The notes: generated from the letters alone by a model not told the origin. Counted from the first letter of the stretch, positions 44,988 to 55,134 are shown. The stretch is DNA of 64,000 nt from Musa acuminata AAA Group (GCF_036884655.1 NC_088345.1:26453501-26517500); one strand, 5' to 3'. Made by a program: numbers and translations.

Positions 44988-45001
44988 GAAGAGGGTGGGT
45001 C
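44988..45001 (+). promoter_or_regulatory. Gypsy I polypurine tract
   Basis: GAAGAGGGTGGGTC abuts the 3' LTR. Confidence 0.85.
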
Positions 45002-45439
45002 TGTTAGGACTCTAGCTTGGAGAGTCCTAATTTAGAGGGACATTCATGTAAAACTATTAGGACTCTAGCTAGGAGAGTCCTAATTGAGAGGGACATTCTG
45101 TTAGGACTCTAGCTAGGAGAGTCCTAATTGAGAGGGGCATTCAAGTAGGAGGTGTTTTCTTAGAGAAGAATTAGGAGTTGTAAGGGAATAGGAGTCTTGA
45201 CTATGAGTCCTACTAGGAGTTGGTTAGAAGTAAAAGTCTTAAGTAGGAGTCCTATTAGGAGTTAGGGTTTAGAAGCCCTATAAATAGCCATGTATTCCTT
45301 CTCTTTTCATAAGCAATAGATGAATCTTTTCTGCAGCCTTTGAGCAGCAACTTGGAGGGAGGAACCCCTATAGAGTTCCAAGGAGGCCGATCCCCTAAAG
45401 AGATCAACCCCAAGTTTAGAATCTGCAAGGGTTCTAACA
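45002..45439 (+). repeat. Gypsy I 3' LTR (438 bp)
   Basis: Same length as the 5' LTR. I count five substitutions and no indels, about 1.1 percent divergence. It is followed by CGAAC. Confidence 0.93.
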
Positions 45440-45444
45440 CGAAC

Positions 45445-46144
45445 TTCCGACGGTCTTCCGATAAACTCTCGGAAACTATTCTGCGGACTCTCGGCAAGCT
45501 CCTAAACTTCACGATTTGATCTTGGCGAGTTCCAATGAGCTTCTTCGGCAAGCTCCGATCTTTCTCGGTGAGCTCCGCGAACTTCCAATGAACCTTCCGA
45601 CGAGCTTCCGAAAAACCCTTCGGCAAGCTCCCTACTCATTCTCAGCTAGTTCCGGCAGCATTCCCGACGAACCTTCGGACTTCTGTCGAACTCTCGAACT
45701 CACAACAAATCCTTCGCGCTTGACTCCGACACTTTGTTTCACTTTATGTCTTCATCGTTATCATAGTTAATCCTACACACACAAGCCAAAACTCTACTCC
45801 GATCTAGACAATTATTACACCGCAAATTGACATTCTATTGCCCGTCACATCATTAGTTGGTGCTTCGTCCAATTCTTCAGCGCATCATCCTCTCATGCGG
45901 CTTGTTGCCCAATTGGCGGTTGACCTCTGCATCCCTGATATCCTTGGCGCAATTTCACTCTTGGCCCGATGCCCGACGTCCGAAGCCTTCTGCCATCCAA
46001 TATCCTAACGTGATCTCCGGCGCAACGTCAATTTCTCCTGCATTAATTGTCTAATCCTGATCGAGTAGACCTGCATCACTCAAAATGCAGTTAAATATCT
46101 AAACACAATCAATTAGTTTTATCATCAAAATCCGAGATTCAACA
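45445..46144 (-). repeat. Element H 3' LTR, promoter half
   Basis: Continues the LTR interrupted at 40045. On the minus strand it starts TGTTGAATCTCGG. It includes the CCGGAA-rich region (45445-45710). Confidence 0.88.
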
Positions 46145-49100
46145 ATCTCCCCCTTTTTGATGATGACAACTAATTGATGACTAACGGAGTTAACCTTAAC
46201 TCCCCGGAGTTTAACCAAACTCCCCCTATCAATATGCCTTTGATAGAACACTTGGATTATCCTAAATCCAAGTAACATTCATCACATGTTATGAAAAATA
46301 TTTAAACCATCATGCAAATATATATAAAATATTCAATTCAATGCATGAAGTCATCAATATACTTCTCCCCCTATGTCATCAACAAAAAGGAGAAGTAGCT
46401 CTAGCTATTTTAGAATATATTCAAGTTTTTATAACATGAAGCTAGATTTTCATCACAACATATAAGCACAAAAGCATACCAAGATTTTTAAGTTCAATCA
46501 TGGCAATTCAACACTTGAATTTTTGTGCAAGATTGCACTTTGCTTTTCTTTTTACAAGTAACAATATTTATGATGTTTGATATAGCAAATTTCTTCATTA
46601 CAATTATCGAGCTAGCAAATTCTTCATTCAAGTGTGCAAGCTAGCAATAACTTTCTCCCCCTTTGTCAATGTCAAAAAGAAGGAGAGGAACCAATGATTT
46701 AGACTTTTACATCAACTTTGCATCAATCAATATTTCAATCACCACATGATGCATACAAGACAATAATGCAAAGAAATCATTTCATGAAGGATATCAATGT
46801 GAAAATTCACCAAGGATCACATGATACAATCGCAAATCATAATATCATTATGCGATACATCATGAGATTGATAATTTATCATATCAATGAAAGATATCAA
46901 TTGTTAAACATGATATGATAATAGTCTCAAAATTTTCAATTTGCGATACATGTGATACATTGCAATACACTAAAAAATTTAATGCGATGCTTTTAAGGAT
47001 ATCAACCTATTTTTGATACAAAGCATGGCAAGAGCAATTTTGTTGCAAGATTTCTAAGTTTTGCACTTTTTGCTTCTTTCGATAGGCAAGATCTTTCTTC
47101 TCTTTTTGAGAAGTGCAAGCTTGCAAGTTTTACTTCCTTAGCATGCTAGGAAGTTTACTTTCATTTTCAATGCATAAGCTAGCAAAACCTTCTCCCCCTT
47201 TATCAAAGTAAAAAAAAAGGGAGGACTCAATGGCTAAAAATTTCAACCATTCAACAAGCTAAATATGCAAAGAATTCATGAAATATATCAATAAGGATCA
47301 ATTCATGAATACCAAAGATATGATTCATGGTTCATTAAAATTCTTCTTAACAAGTTCACGATCAAGATTCATATAATTCATAATAAAGCAAATTGATGTA
47401 CAATCATCACATAAGGCATACAAGGCAAAGAAATCTTGTTATTTCTATATTATAAAATATATGATATCAAGGCTCATGATTCATTTGAAAAGATATAGCA
47501 CAAAGAGCAACTTGAAACATTCTTATCAAGATCATATTTTAAAATATTCCAAGTATCAAGTGTTTAGAGATATAAAGTTCAATACATTGTATGAAAAAAA
47601 ATATAATATCAAGTTTTATCATCATGTAATGTAGCATTTAAAGATGTGCAAGTTTAGCATTTTTGCTTTTCTTCTTGAGATAGCAACCGTTTACTTCTTT
47701 ACAAGCTAGCAATTTTTACGATATGCAAGTTTTACTACATACAAGCTAGCAAATTTAAAGATTTGCAAGTTTTTGCATTTTCTTGACTTGTGCAAGCTAG
47801 CTAATTTCCTTTTGAGATGAACCTTTACATCAACTCAAGATAGCACATTAGCAACTCTTTCTCCCCCTTTGTCATTGGCAAAAAGAAAGGAAGATTCAAG
47901 TCATGAATATCAAAACTTTCATATTGTGAGTATCAATTCATGAATACCAAAAGATATTATTTGTGATTCCAATTTTACAAGATCAAGATTATGATTTAGA
48001 TAAAACTCGTTCAAATCAAATCGTTAACTTGAAATTCATAATCAAGTCATCAAAATCAATTTCGAGATTCACAAAATATCATGAAATCATTAATCTCGAT
48101 CAGATGGGAAAAGTATTTTTTAAGTGATTCTTTTTCATCTAAGCATGCCTTAGTCATTATATGTCAAATCAAGATAAGCATGAAAGTTCAAGACGTAAAG
48201 ACAAAATCTTATAAAACAACTCATCAAGCAAGATTTTAAACATCTATTTTCAATCCAGAGTAAGTCAAGGATTTAATTATCTCATGTCATGAATTCCAAT
48301 AGGCATCTCAAATTATCAACATCACATTAAAAAGATATTTCAAAAAGATATATCGATAAGTGATTCATTTGTATCATTTCATTTTCGGAAGATTCTCCTC
48401 TTTGGTAAATAAATCTATGAGAACAAAATGAATTAAGGGAGATATAACATGATTGAAGAATTGAACATGATTCATATTTAAAATGTGTCTCATGTGATAA
48501 GTATGAATCAAGCATTTGTGAAATCCGAAATCATCCTCAAAGTCACATTCAATAAATTCATACATGACAAGAATAGATTTATTGAAAAGTCGATAAGATA
48601 GAGGATCGCATTTCATTTTTATAAATTTCTATTCATGTGATTTGCTTCTTATAAACATGTCTTTACCTTTAATAAAACAAGTGTCAACATTTAAGATGGA
48701 AAGGTAAATTTCGTAAAACAAATCATCAAGCATGATTCCATGATAATATCCTTTTAATATCTTGATATTCATCATCAAGTATGATTTCAAAAAGTATGTT
48801 CAAGAGAAATCATTAAGACCAAATGCATGAGACACTCATTTATTTTCAAAATATTCATCATGTTTATTTTCATGAGATTCACAAGATTGGTAAAATAAAT
48901 TCATTAATCTCAATAGGATAGAAATTTCATTTCCATTTTATACAATTGATTTCATGTAAGGGTATTCAAATCTTTTGTGAAAACATGTATCATCATTTAA
49001 AAACGAAACATAAGTTTCGTCATGAAGCCGACAAGACTAAACACATCATGATATCACATCTATCATCAAAAGACTATCAAAAAATTCATACATATACATG

Positions 49101-49458
49101 CACTATGTCATCTTAATATGTCATGAGAATGTCATCTTAATTCGTCATAAAAATGATTAGACCAAAAATATGTTCATCTAAAATGAGAGTTTCAAATCAA
49201 CATTTACTTCAAAAACTCATGTATGACATAAAATCATCAAGATACACATGCATGGATTAATCCTAAGCATTATCACATATCATATAATTATCATCCCTAA
49301 TGTTGCATACATCATTCAACATTTCAAAACATAACATGCATGAAACCTTAGCAATATACTTTTCATGATCAAATTTTTAATTTTTCAAAGATGCTAAAAA
49401 GAAAAAATAATTTTTTATTTCCTATTCCTACTATCTAAATTAAGCACTCATGAAAAAT
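46145..49458 (-). other. Element H noncoding interior with multiple polypurine motifs
   Basis: 3.3 kb of AT-rich DNA with no pol homology that I can detect. The final polypurine tract is 46145-46160. Four more minus-strand AAAGGGGGAGAA-type motifs lie near 46362-46380, 46653-46668, 47190-47206 and 47860-47876. Three of them sit next to a GCTAGCAA or TAGCAA motif. The motif CAAGCTAGCAA also recurs near 47720, 47745 and 47800. No small ORF here looks coding. Confidence 0.8.
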
Positions 49459-50400
49459 TCAAGTAATTTCAAAATAATTCAAAAGAGTTGAGTTACTTAC
49501 CTTGTAGTCGAAGCCCATCAAAGCCCAATTTGCCGTTTCACCTTTAGAAGTTCTTGATTCATCCTTGGTTGTCTTCCTCTTCTTTGGCCTCTTCCTCCGT
49601 TCAAGTTCATTGTTTATTTTAGATTTTTGTTCAATAAACTTATTAAGATTTAGTGTTCGAAGTTCAAGTTTATCATTGTCCTTATCACTTGAGTCATCGC
49701 TCAAGTGGTATTTATTTATCCAGAGTTCCAAATCCATCCTATTCTTTGGAAGGTGATTTTGTTCATCATGTTCATCATGTGTATTGTGTACCATTTCATA
49801 TGTCATCAACGAACCAATTAGTTTTTCAAGTGGAAAAATATTTAAATCTTTTGTTTCTTGTATTGCGGTTATTTTAGGATCCCACATTTTTGAAAGGGAT
49901 CTTAAGATCTTGCTTACGAAATCAAAATTTGAAAAAGATTTACCAAGAACTCTTAGATTATTGACGACATCCGTGAAATAGGTGTACATGTTGCCTATAG
50001 TCTCACTTGGTTGCATTCGAAAAAGCTCAAAATCATGCAATAAAATATTAACTTTCGAGTCTTTGACTCTACTAGTTCCCTTGTGTGTGATTTCAAGTGT
50101 TCGCCAAATATCAAATGTCGTTTCGCAAGTAGAAATCCGATTGAACTCATTTTTGTCCAAAGCACAAAATAAGGCATTCATAGCCTTTGCGTTTAAAGAA
50201 AACATCTTCTTCTCCAAATCATTCCAATGGTTCATTGGAAGAGAAGACATTTCAAATCCATTTTTGACTATGTGCCATAAATTCAAATCCAAAGAAAGTA
50301 AGAAAACTCTCATTCTAGTTTTCCAATAAGTGTAGTCCGACCCATTGAAAAAGGGAGGACGAATGAGAGAGTAACCCTCTTGAAAGCCGTAAAGAGTCAT
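49459..50400 (-). CDS. Element H gag, shortened (313 aa)
   Basis: An intact minus-strand ORF from the ATG at 50398-50400, 37 bases after the primer-site region. It holds the UBN2-type capsid region (SLIRPPFFNGSDYTYWKTRM, ALFCALDKNEFNRI, SETIGNMYTYFTDVV) over about residues 10-215. A charged linker follows. Where E and K have the first CCHC knuckle there is only a basic stretch (RRKRPKKRKTTK), and the protein ends soon after with NYFEIT. It therefore has capsid but no zinc knuckle and no second half. The open frame suggests recent activity or selection for capsid assembly. Packaging without a knuckle would need the basic stretch or a helper gag. Confidence 0.88.
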   Translation of the reverse strand: MTLYGFQEGYSLIRPPFFNGSDYTYWKTRMRVFLLSLDLNLWHIVKNGFEMSSLPMNHWNDLEKKMFSLNAKAMNALFCALDKNEFNRISTCETTFDIWRTLEITHKGTSRVKDSKVNILLHDFELFRMQPSETIGNMYTYFTDVVNNLRVLGKSFSNFDFVSKILRSLSKMWDPKITAIQETKDLNIFPLEKLIGSLMTYEMVHNTHDEHDEQNHLPKNRMDLELWINKYHLSDDSSDKDNDKLELRTLNLNKFIEQKSKINNELERRKRPKKRKTTKDESRTSKGETANWALMGFDYKVSNSTLLNYFEIT

Positions 50401-50435
50401 TTCTATTTGGGTGTTAAACCAAAGTAGAAAACTAT

Positions 50436-50450
50436 GGCTCTAATACCAAT
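50436..50450 (-). promoter_or_regulatory. Element H primer-binding site, mutated
   Basis: Minus-strand ATTGGTATTAGAGCC: one change (C to T) from the initiator tRNA-Met site. Confidence 0.8.
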
Positions 50451-52088
50451 TGTTAGGATCGAAGCAGCACTAAGAGAGGGGGTGAATTAGTATAGTGGTA
50501 AAGTATGATAAACTTTTGACGATTTAAACACTTTCGAAAACTTCATACGATAAAAGCAACGTTTCATTTGAAACCATTTCGATTGCATTTTAACTTGAAG
50601 GGATATGTAAGAACGAGACAGAGAAGTAGAGCATCAAAGTGAAGATGGTTTGCAGTAATATAAATGACAATAAGATAAATGCAAATCAATTTATAGTGGT
50701 TCGGTTATGCGACCTACATCCACTTGCGAAGCCTTCTTCGATGAGGCTCCCAACTTCCACTAGCAAATCACTTTGAAGGGGAAGGACAAATACCCCTCTT
50801 ACAACCTTTTACATGTGGTTCACTCTCTTACAAATTTTCAAAGAGAAAGAAGGAGGTGAACACTCAAGCAATTGAAAACAAAAACTTGCTAAAGACTTTG
50901 CTAAGACTTTTATCTCAATCTCTTGCTTCTCAAAGGTTGTAATCTCAGCTGAGAATTGAGGGGTATTTATAGGCCTCAAGAGGATTCAAATTTGGGCTCC
51001 AAATTTTGAATTCTCTTGGGTTTCCGAGGCTGGCGGTGCCACCGCCTATCAGTGTCTGACACTAACAATGTACTGGCGGTGCCACCGCGCAGTCCGGTAG
51101 TGCCACCGTTGGACCTCTCGGGTGCTGGGCGGTGCCACCGCTTAGTTATCGGGTTCTAGGCGGTGCCACTACCTAATCTAGCGGTGCCATCGCCTACACT
51201 ATTTCAGCTCATTAGTTGGGCTCCAAACTTGGCCCAAACTAGTCCGAACTCGGGCCCAATTGGCCCATACTTGGATTATAGGATTAACATCTAATCCTAA
51301 CCTTAATTAACATGCTAAATACAAATTTAAAGACATTTCCTAAGCTATTACGAAGTCCATAAGTCAAGACTTCTTCCGGCGAACTTCTGGCGGTCTTCCG
51401 ATAAACTCTTGGAAACCATTCTGCGGACACCCGGCAAGCTCCTAGACTTCACAATTTGATCTTAGCAAGTTCCAACGAGCTTCTTTGGCAAGCTCCGATC
51501 TTTCTCGGTGAGCTCCGCGAACTTCCAACGAACCTTCCGGCGAGCTTCCGAAAAACCCTTCGGCAAGCTCCCTACTCATTCTCGGCTAGTTCCGGCAGCA
51601 ATCCCAACGAACCTTCGGACTTCTGTCGAACTTTCAAACTCGCAACAAATCCTTCACGCTTGACTCCGACACATTGTTTCGCTTTATGTCTTCATCGTTA
51701 TCGTAGTTAATCCTGCACACACAAGCCAAAACTCTACTCTGATCTAGACAATTATTACAATGCAAATTGACATTTTGTTGCCCGATACGTCTTTGGTTGG
51801 CGCTTAATCCGATTCTTCAGCGCATCGTCCTCTCATGCGGCTTTGTTGCCCAATCGGTGGTTGACCTCCACAACCCCGATATCCTTGGCGCAATTTCGCT
51901 CTTGGCCCGATGCCCAACGTCAGAAGCCTTCTGCCATCCAATATCCTAACGTGATCTCCTCCGGTGCAACGTCAATTCCTCCTGCATTAACTATCTAATC
52001 CTGATCGAGTAGACCTGCATCACTCAAAATGCAATTAAACATCTAAACACAATCAATTAGTTTCATCATCAAAATCTGAGATTCAACA
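50451..52088 (-). repeat. Element H 5' LTR (1638 bp)
   Basis: Minus-strand TGTTGAATCTCAG to CCTAACA. The TATA box is at 50962-50975, the two-tier hairpin at 50695-50724, the palindrome array at 51030-51200, and the CCGGAA-rich region at 51375-51640. It lies within 2 bp of the 3' LTR length once gypsy I is removed. Confidence 0.92.
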
Positions 52089-52093
52089 GCTTC
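52089..52093. other. Element H target-site duplication, right copy
   Basis: GCTTC is identical to 39105-39109. Confidence 0.9.
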
Positions 52094-53055
52094 GATCAGG
52101 GAGAGACAATTAAAGCAGGAAGAATCATGTTGGGCTAGAGAAACATATCAGAAGATTGGACGTCGCATCGAAGGATCGGTCGACATATTGATAGAAGGCT
52201 TCAGGCCATGGATTTGGGCATCGAGCCAAGAAGAGCGGATATTGTGCCAAGGATATCGGAGTTACGGTGGTCAACTGGTCGATTAGGCAATAGGCCACAA
52301 GAAAAGACGATGCGCTGAAGAATCGGACGAAGCATCAATGGACCAATGACATGCCAGACGACATGATTCATGTTTAGTTATAATTATCTAGATCGAAGTG
52401 TGTTTTTATGTATGCAGGATTAATTATGATAGCAAGGCATCAAGCAAAATGAAGTCCCAGAGTCAAGAACGCGATTTCGTTGAGAGTTCTAGAGTTCATC
52501 GGAAGTCTGAACGTTTGTCAGAAGTTCTACTGGAACCAACCGAGAAGTCCAGGAGCTTGCCAAAGAAGCTCATCGAAACTCACCAAGAAGATCATCATGA
52601 AGTCCAGGAGCTTACCGCGAGTCCATCGGAACATTGTCGAGAGATCGTCGGAAGTTCACCGGAAGATCGTCGGAAGCTCGTCGGAAGAAACCAAACTTAT
52701 TTTGCTTATAATATGTCTTAGGAATCATAGTTAGCACATAATTAGAGTTGAGATTAGGAGGTAATCTCATCAACTCTGTTAGGGGCCCATTGAACCCGAC
52801 GTTAGACTGGTTTGGGTCGGATTCGAGGCCCAACCAGGATGTTGAAAGCCTGGTCGACGGTGGCACCGCCTAGGAGAATCAGTCTCCCAAGTAGTCTGGG
52901 CGGTAGTACCGCTGGTAGTAAATGCTGCCAGTGGTGGTACCATCTAGTGCAGTATCAGTGTCAAACTTACACTGGTGGTGGTACAGCTCGTACCTAGGAA
53001 ACCCAGGATGAGATGTTTTTAGGCTCCAAGTTTGAATTAACTTGAAGCCTATAAA
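52094..53055 (+). repeat. Element J 5' LTR, segment 2
   Basis: Continues segment 1 after element H, with a CCGGAA-rich region (52490-52690) and a palindrome array mixing GGTGGCACC and GGTACC cores (52855-52995). It ends inside the TATA box (CCTATAAA, 53048-53055), where element K inserted. Confidence 0.85.
53051..53055. other. Element K target-site duplication, left copy
   Basis: ATAAA is repeated exactly at 62764-62768. The duplicated bases are part of the TATA box of the J LTR. Confidence 0.92.
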
Positions 53056-53579
53056 TGTTGAATCTCGAATTTTGATGATGAAGTCAATTGTCATTTGTTG
53101 TCTAATCTATGTGTTGAGATAAGTGTGCAGGATTAACTACGATGAAAGTTAGACAAGCAGTAGGAGTTACGCCGGAGTCAAGATCATGATCACGTTGGGA
53201 GTTCGAGAGTTCGACGGAAGTTCGGACGGTCGTCGGAGGTTCTGCAAGAACAGATCCGAGAAGTCCGGAAGCTTGCCAAGTGAAGCTCGTCGGAACTCGC
53301 CAAGTGGATCGTCGCAAAATCCAGGAGTTTGCCGGAAGTCCGCAGAAGCATCACCGAGGGTTCATCGGATGATCGACGGAAATTCGCCGGAAACTCGCCG
53401 GAAGAAGCGATTGACATACCGAAGCAAAGCTACAGAAATTGTCTTAGATTTAATCATAGTTAGCACGTTGATTAAGTTAGAAATGGGAGGTGATCCCATT
53501 AGCTTAATCCTAGGGCAATTGGGCCCCTGAAGAACTCAAATTGGGTCGAATGGTTCAACCCATTTGGACCCAAGGTGCT

Positions 53580-54120
53580 GTGGGAGGTGCAACCGCCCCA
53601 GCCAAGAGGTGCAACCGCCCAGGCTATGTCTCCCAGCGAGACTGGGCGGTGCAACCGCCCCAGCCAAGAGGTGCAACCGCCCAGACTATGTCTCCCAGCG
53701 AGACTGGGCGGTGCAACCGCCCCAGCCAAGAGGTGCAACCGCCCAGGGCTCAGTCTCCAAGCGAGACTGGGCGGTGCAACCTCCTCTGTCAAGAGGTAGC
53801 ACCGCCAGAACTCAAGTTTTGAGCTCTGCCAAGAGGTGCAACCACCGAGCTCGGTCTTCGAGCTCTGGCAGAGAGGAGCAACCTCTCTGGACAGGAGATG
53901 CACCGCCTGAGCTCTGTCTTCGATCTCTGGCAGAGAGGTGCAACCACCTCTGGCAGAGAGGTGCAACCTCTCTGGTCAGGAGATGCACTGCCTGAGCTCG
54001 GTCTTCGAGCTCTGGCAGAAAGGTGCAACCACCCCTGACAGAGAGGTGCATCCGCCTGAGCTCAGTCTTCGAGCTCTGCCAGGCGGTGCAACCTCTCCAG
54101 TCAAGAGGTGCAACCGCCTG
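53580..54120. repeat. GC-rich palindrome array upstream of K TATA box
   Basis: Many copies of GGGCGGT-GCA-ACCGCCC or shorter GGTGCAACC forms. The first part repeats with a period of 62 bp (for example 53650 to 53712). The array is CpG-rich in an otherwise AT-rich element. Confidence 0.9.
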
Positions 54121-54174
54121 ATCCCGGAATTCCGGGATTTGATCGTTTTGAGCTCCAAATTTGAACTGGGTTAG

Positions 54175-54188
54175 GGCCTATAAATACC
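54175..54188 (+). promoter_or_regulatory. Element K 5' LTR TATA box
   Basis: GGCCTATAAATACC just downstream of the palindrome array. The same motif in the 3' LTR is at about 61818-61830. Confidence 0.78.
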
Positions 54189-54458
54189 CCACCCGTTCAG
54201 CACAGAAAAAATACAGATCCACTCCGAATTCCTGATCTTTTCTGTGATTCTAAGAGCTCAAAATTGTGTAAAGTCCAAAAGTTCTCCTCTTTCTGTTCTT
54301 TAAAGTCTTGAGTTGTAAAGAGAGGAGAGAAAGGATCTGTAAAGGTTGTCTCCTGAGCCTGTCAAAAGGAGAGAAACTGTAAAAGGGCAGTTGGCCTTCG
54401 CCTATTGAAGGAAGGCCTCTACTTGACGTCGGCAACCTCATCGGTGGAGGAAGCCAAA

Positions 54459-54489
54459 AGTGGAGTAGGTCAAGACTGACCGAACCACT
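54459..54489 (+). promoter_or_regulatory. Two-tier leader hairpin, element K
   Basis: AGTGG-AGTA-GGTCA-AGAC-TGACC-GAA-CCACT: outer and inner 5-bp stems around a 4-base loop. Equivalent structures exist in every Sirevirus LTR of the window, with different loops. Confidence 0.75.
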
Positions 54490-54738
54490 CTAAATCTCTG
54501 GTTTGCGTTTATTTTTGAGCACTTTATCATTACTGCAAACCTCCTACATAGCTACTACCCTCTGCGCTTTTACGAACGATTCTCTAAGTTCATATCTTTC
54601 CGAATCTGCATTGAGACGTAAATCGGTGTTTTCGTACGATCTTTACATCGCAGTTTACGCTTACGCTTTGATTCCATTCATAACTGCGAACTGCTTTCTG
54701 CACATCCACAAAAAGATTTTCAAACTTCAGTTTCTGCG

Positions 54739-55040
54739 TTTAGACGTAAAACTACGTTTGGACGCAAAACTGTGTTTAGACGTAAAACCACGTTTAGACG
54801 CAAAACTGCGTTCAGACGCAAAACTGCGTTCAGACGCAAAACTGCGTTCAGACGCAAAACTACGTTCAGACGTAAAATAGCGTTCAGACGTAAAACTGCG
54901 TTTAGACGCAAAACTGCGTTTAGACGTAAAACTACGTTTAGATGTAAAACTGCGTTTAGACGTAAAACTGAGTTTAGACGTAAAACTGTGTTTAGACGTA
55001 AACTGCTCTTAGATGCAATCTGCGCTTAGACGCAAACTGC
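54739..55040. repeat. 18-bp minisatellite in element K 5' LTR
   Basis: About 14 full copies of GTTTAGACGTAAAACTGC with transitions, followed by two or three 16-17-bp copies. The 3' LTR has about 10 full copies, and the difference explains the 55-bp length gap between the LTRs. Confidence 0.94.
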
Positions 55041-55134
55041 GCTTAATTACAAACTATGAATCGGCTTTTGCATCATAATAGATTTTATTGAACGAACGCA
55101 CCTTTCGGTTTTAAATTGCTGTAAGATTTCCGCT

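Larger units (their letters stand above)
40046..45439 (+). mobile_element. Ty3/gypsy chromovirus I, internally deleted (5394 bp)
   Basis: Two 438-bp LTRs (40046-40483 and 45002-45439) differ at about five positions. The primer site is TGGTATCAGAGC, the polypurine tract is GAAGAGGGTGGG, and the target duplication is CGAAC. The interior keeps gag, protease, part of RT, RNase H, a scrap of integrase and a chromodomain, with large deletions and several stops. It is inserted in the 3' LTR of element H. Confidence 0.93.
39110..52088 (-). mobile_element. Gag-only Sirevirus H, carrying nested gypsy I
   Basis: Minus-strand element with 5' LTR 50451-52088 (1638 bp), a slightly mutated primer site, gag 49459-50400, a 3.3-kb noncoding interior, a polypurine tract at 46145-46160, and a 3' LTR of 39110-40045 plus 45445-46144 (1636 bp, split by gypsy I). 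The target duplication GCTTC flanks it at 39105-39109 and 52089-52093. No protease, integrase, RT or RNase H is detectable, so it must have moved with proteins supplied in trans or lost pol afterwards. Confidence 0.92.

Noticed and set aside
46718..48616. Short ORFs in the interior of element H as possible genes or env-like proteins
   Set aside because: All under 85 codons in AT-rich DNA, with no membrane or coiled-coil pattern and no partner in the related element G.
53186..53530. 114-codon ORF (MITLGVREFDG...) repeated in the LTRs of E and K and partly in B and the solo LTR
   Set aside because: E and K LTRs are recent copies of each other, and in the more distant LTRs the frame is broken by indels. 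It overlaps the CCGGAA repeat region, so the ORF is a by-product of stop-poor GC-rich DNA.
53541..54174. Long overlapping ORFs rich in Gly, Pro, Cys and Ala over the palindrome arrays, on both strands
   Set aside because: GC-rich repeats free of stops in several frames. No domain, no start context, and frames differ between LTR copies.
54720..55029. Hexapeptide-repeat ORFs on both strands (FRRKTA, LRLNAV, LRSDAK)
   Set aside because: They come from the 18-bp minisatellite, whose period keeps all frames open. Copy number varies between LTRs of one element, which no functional protein would tolerate.
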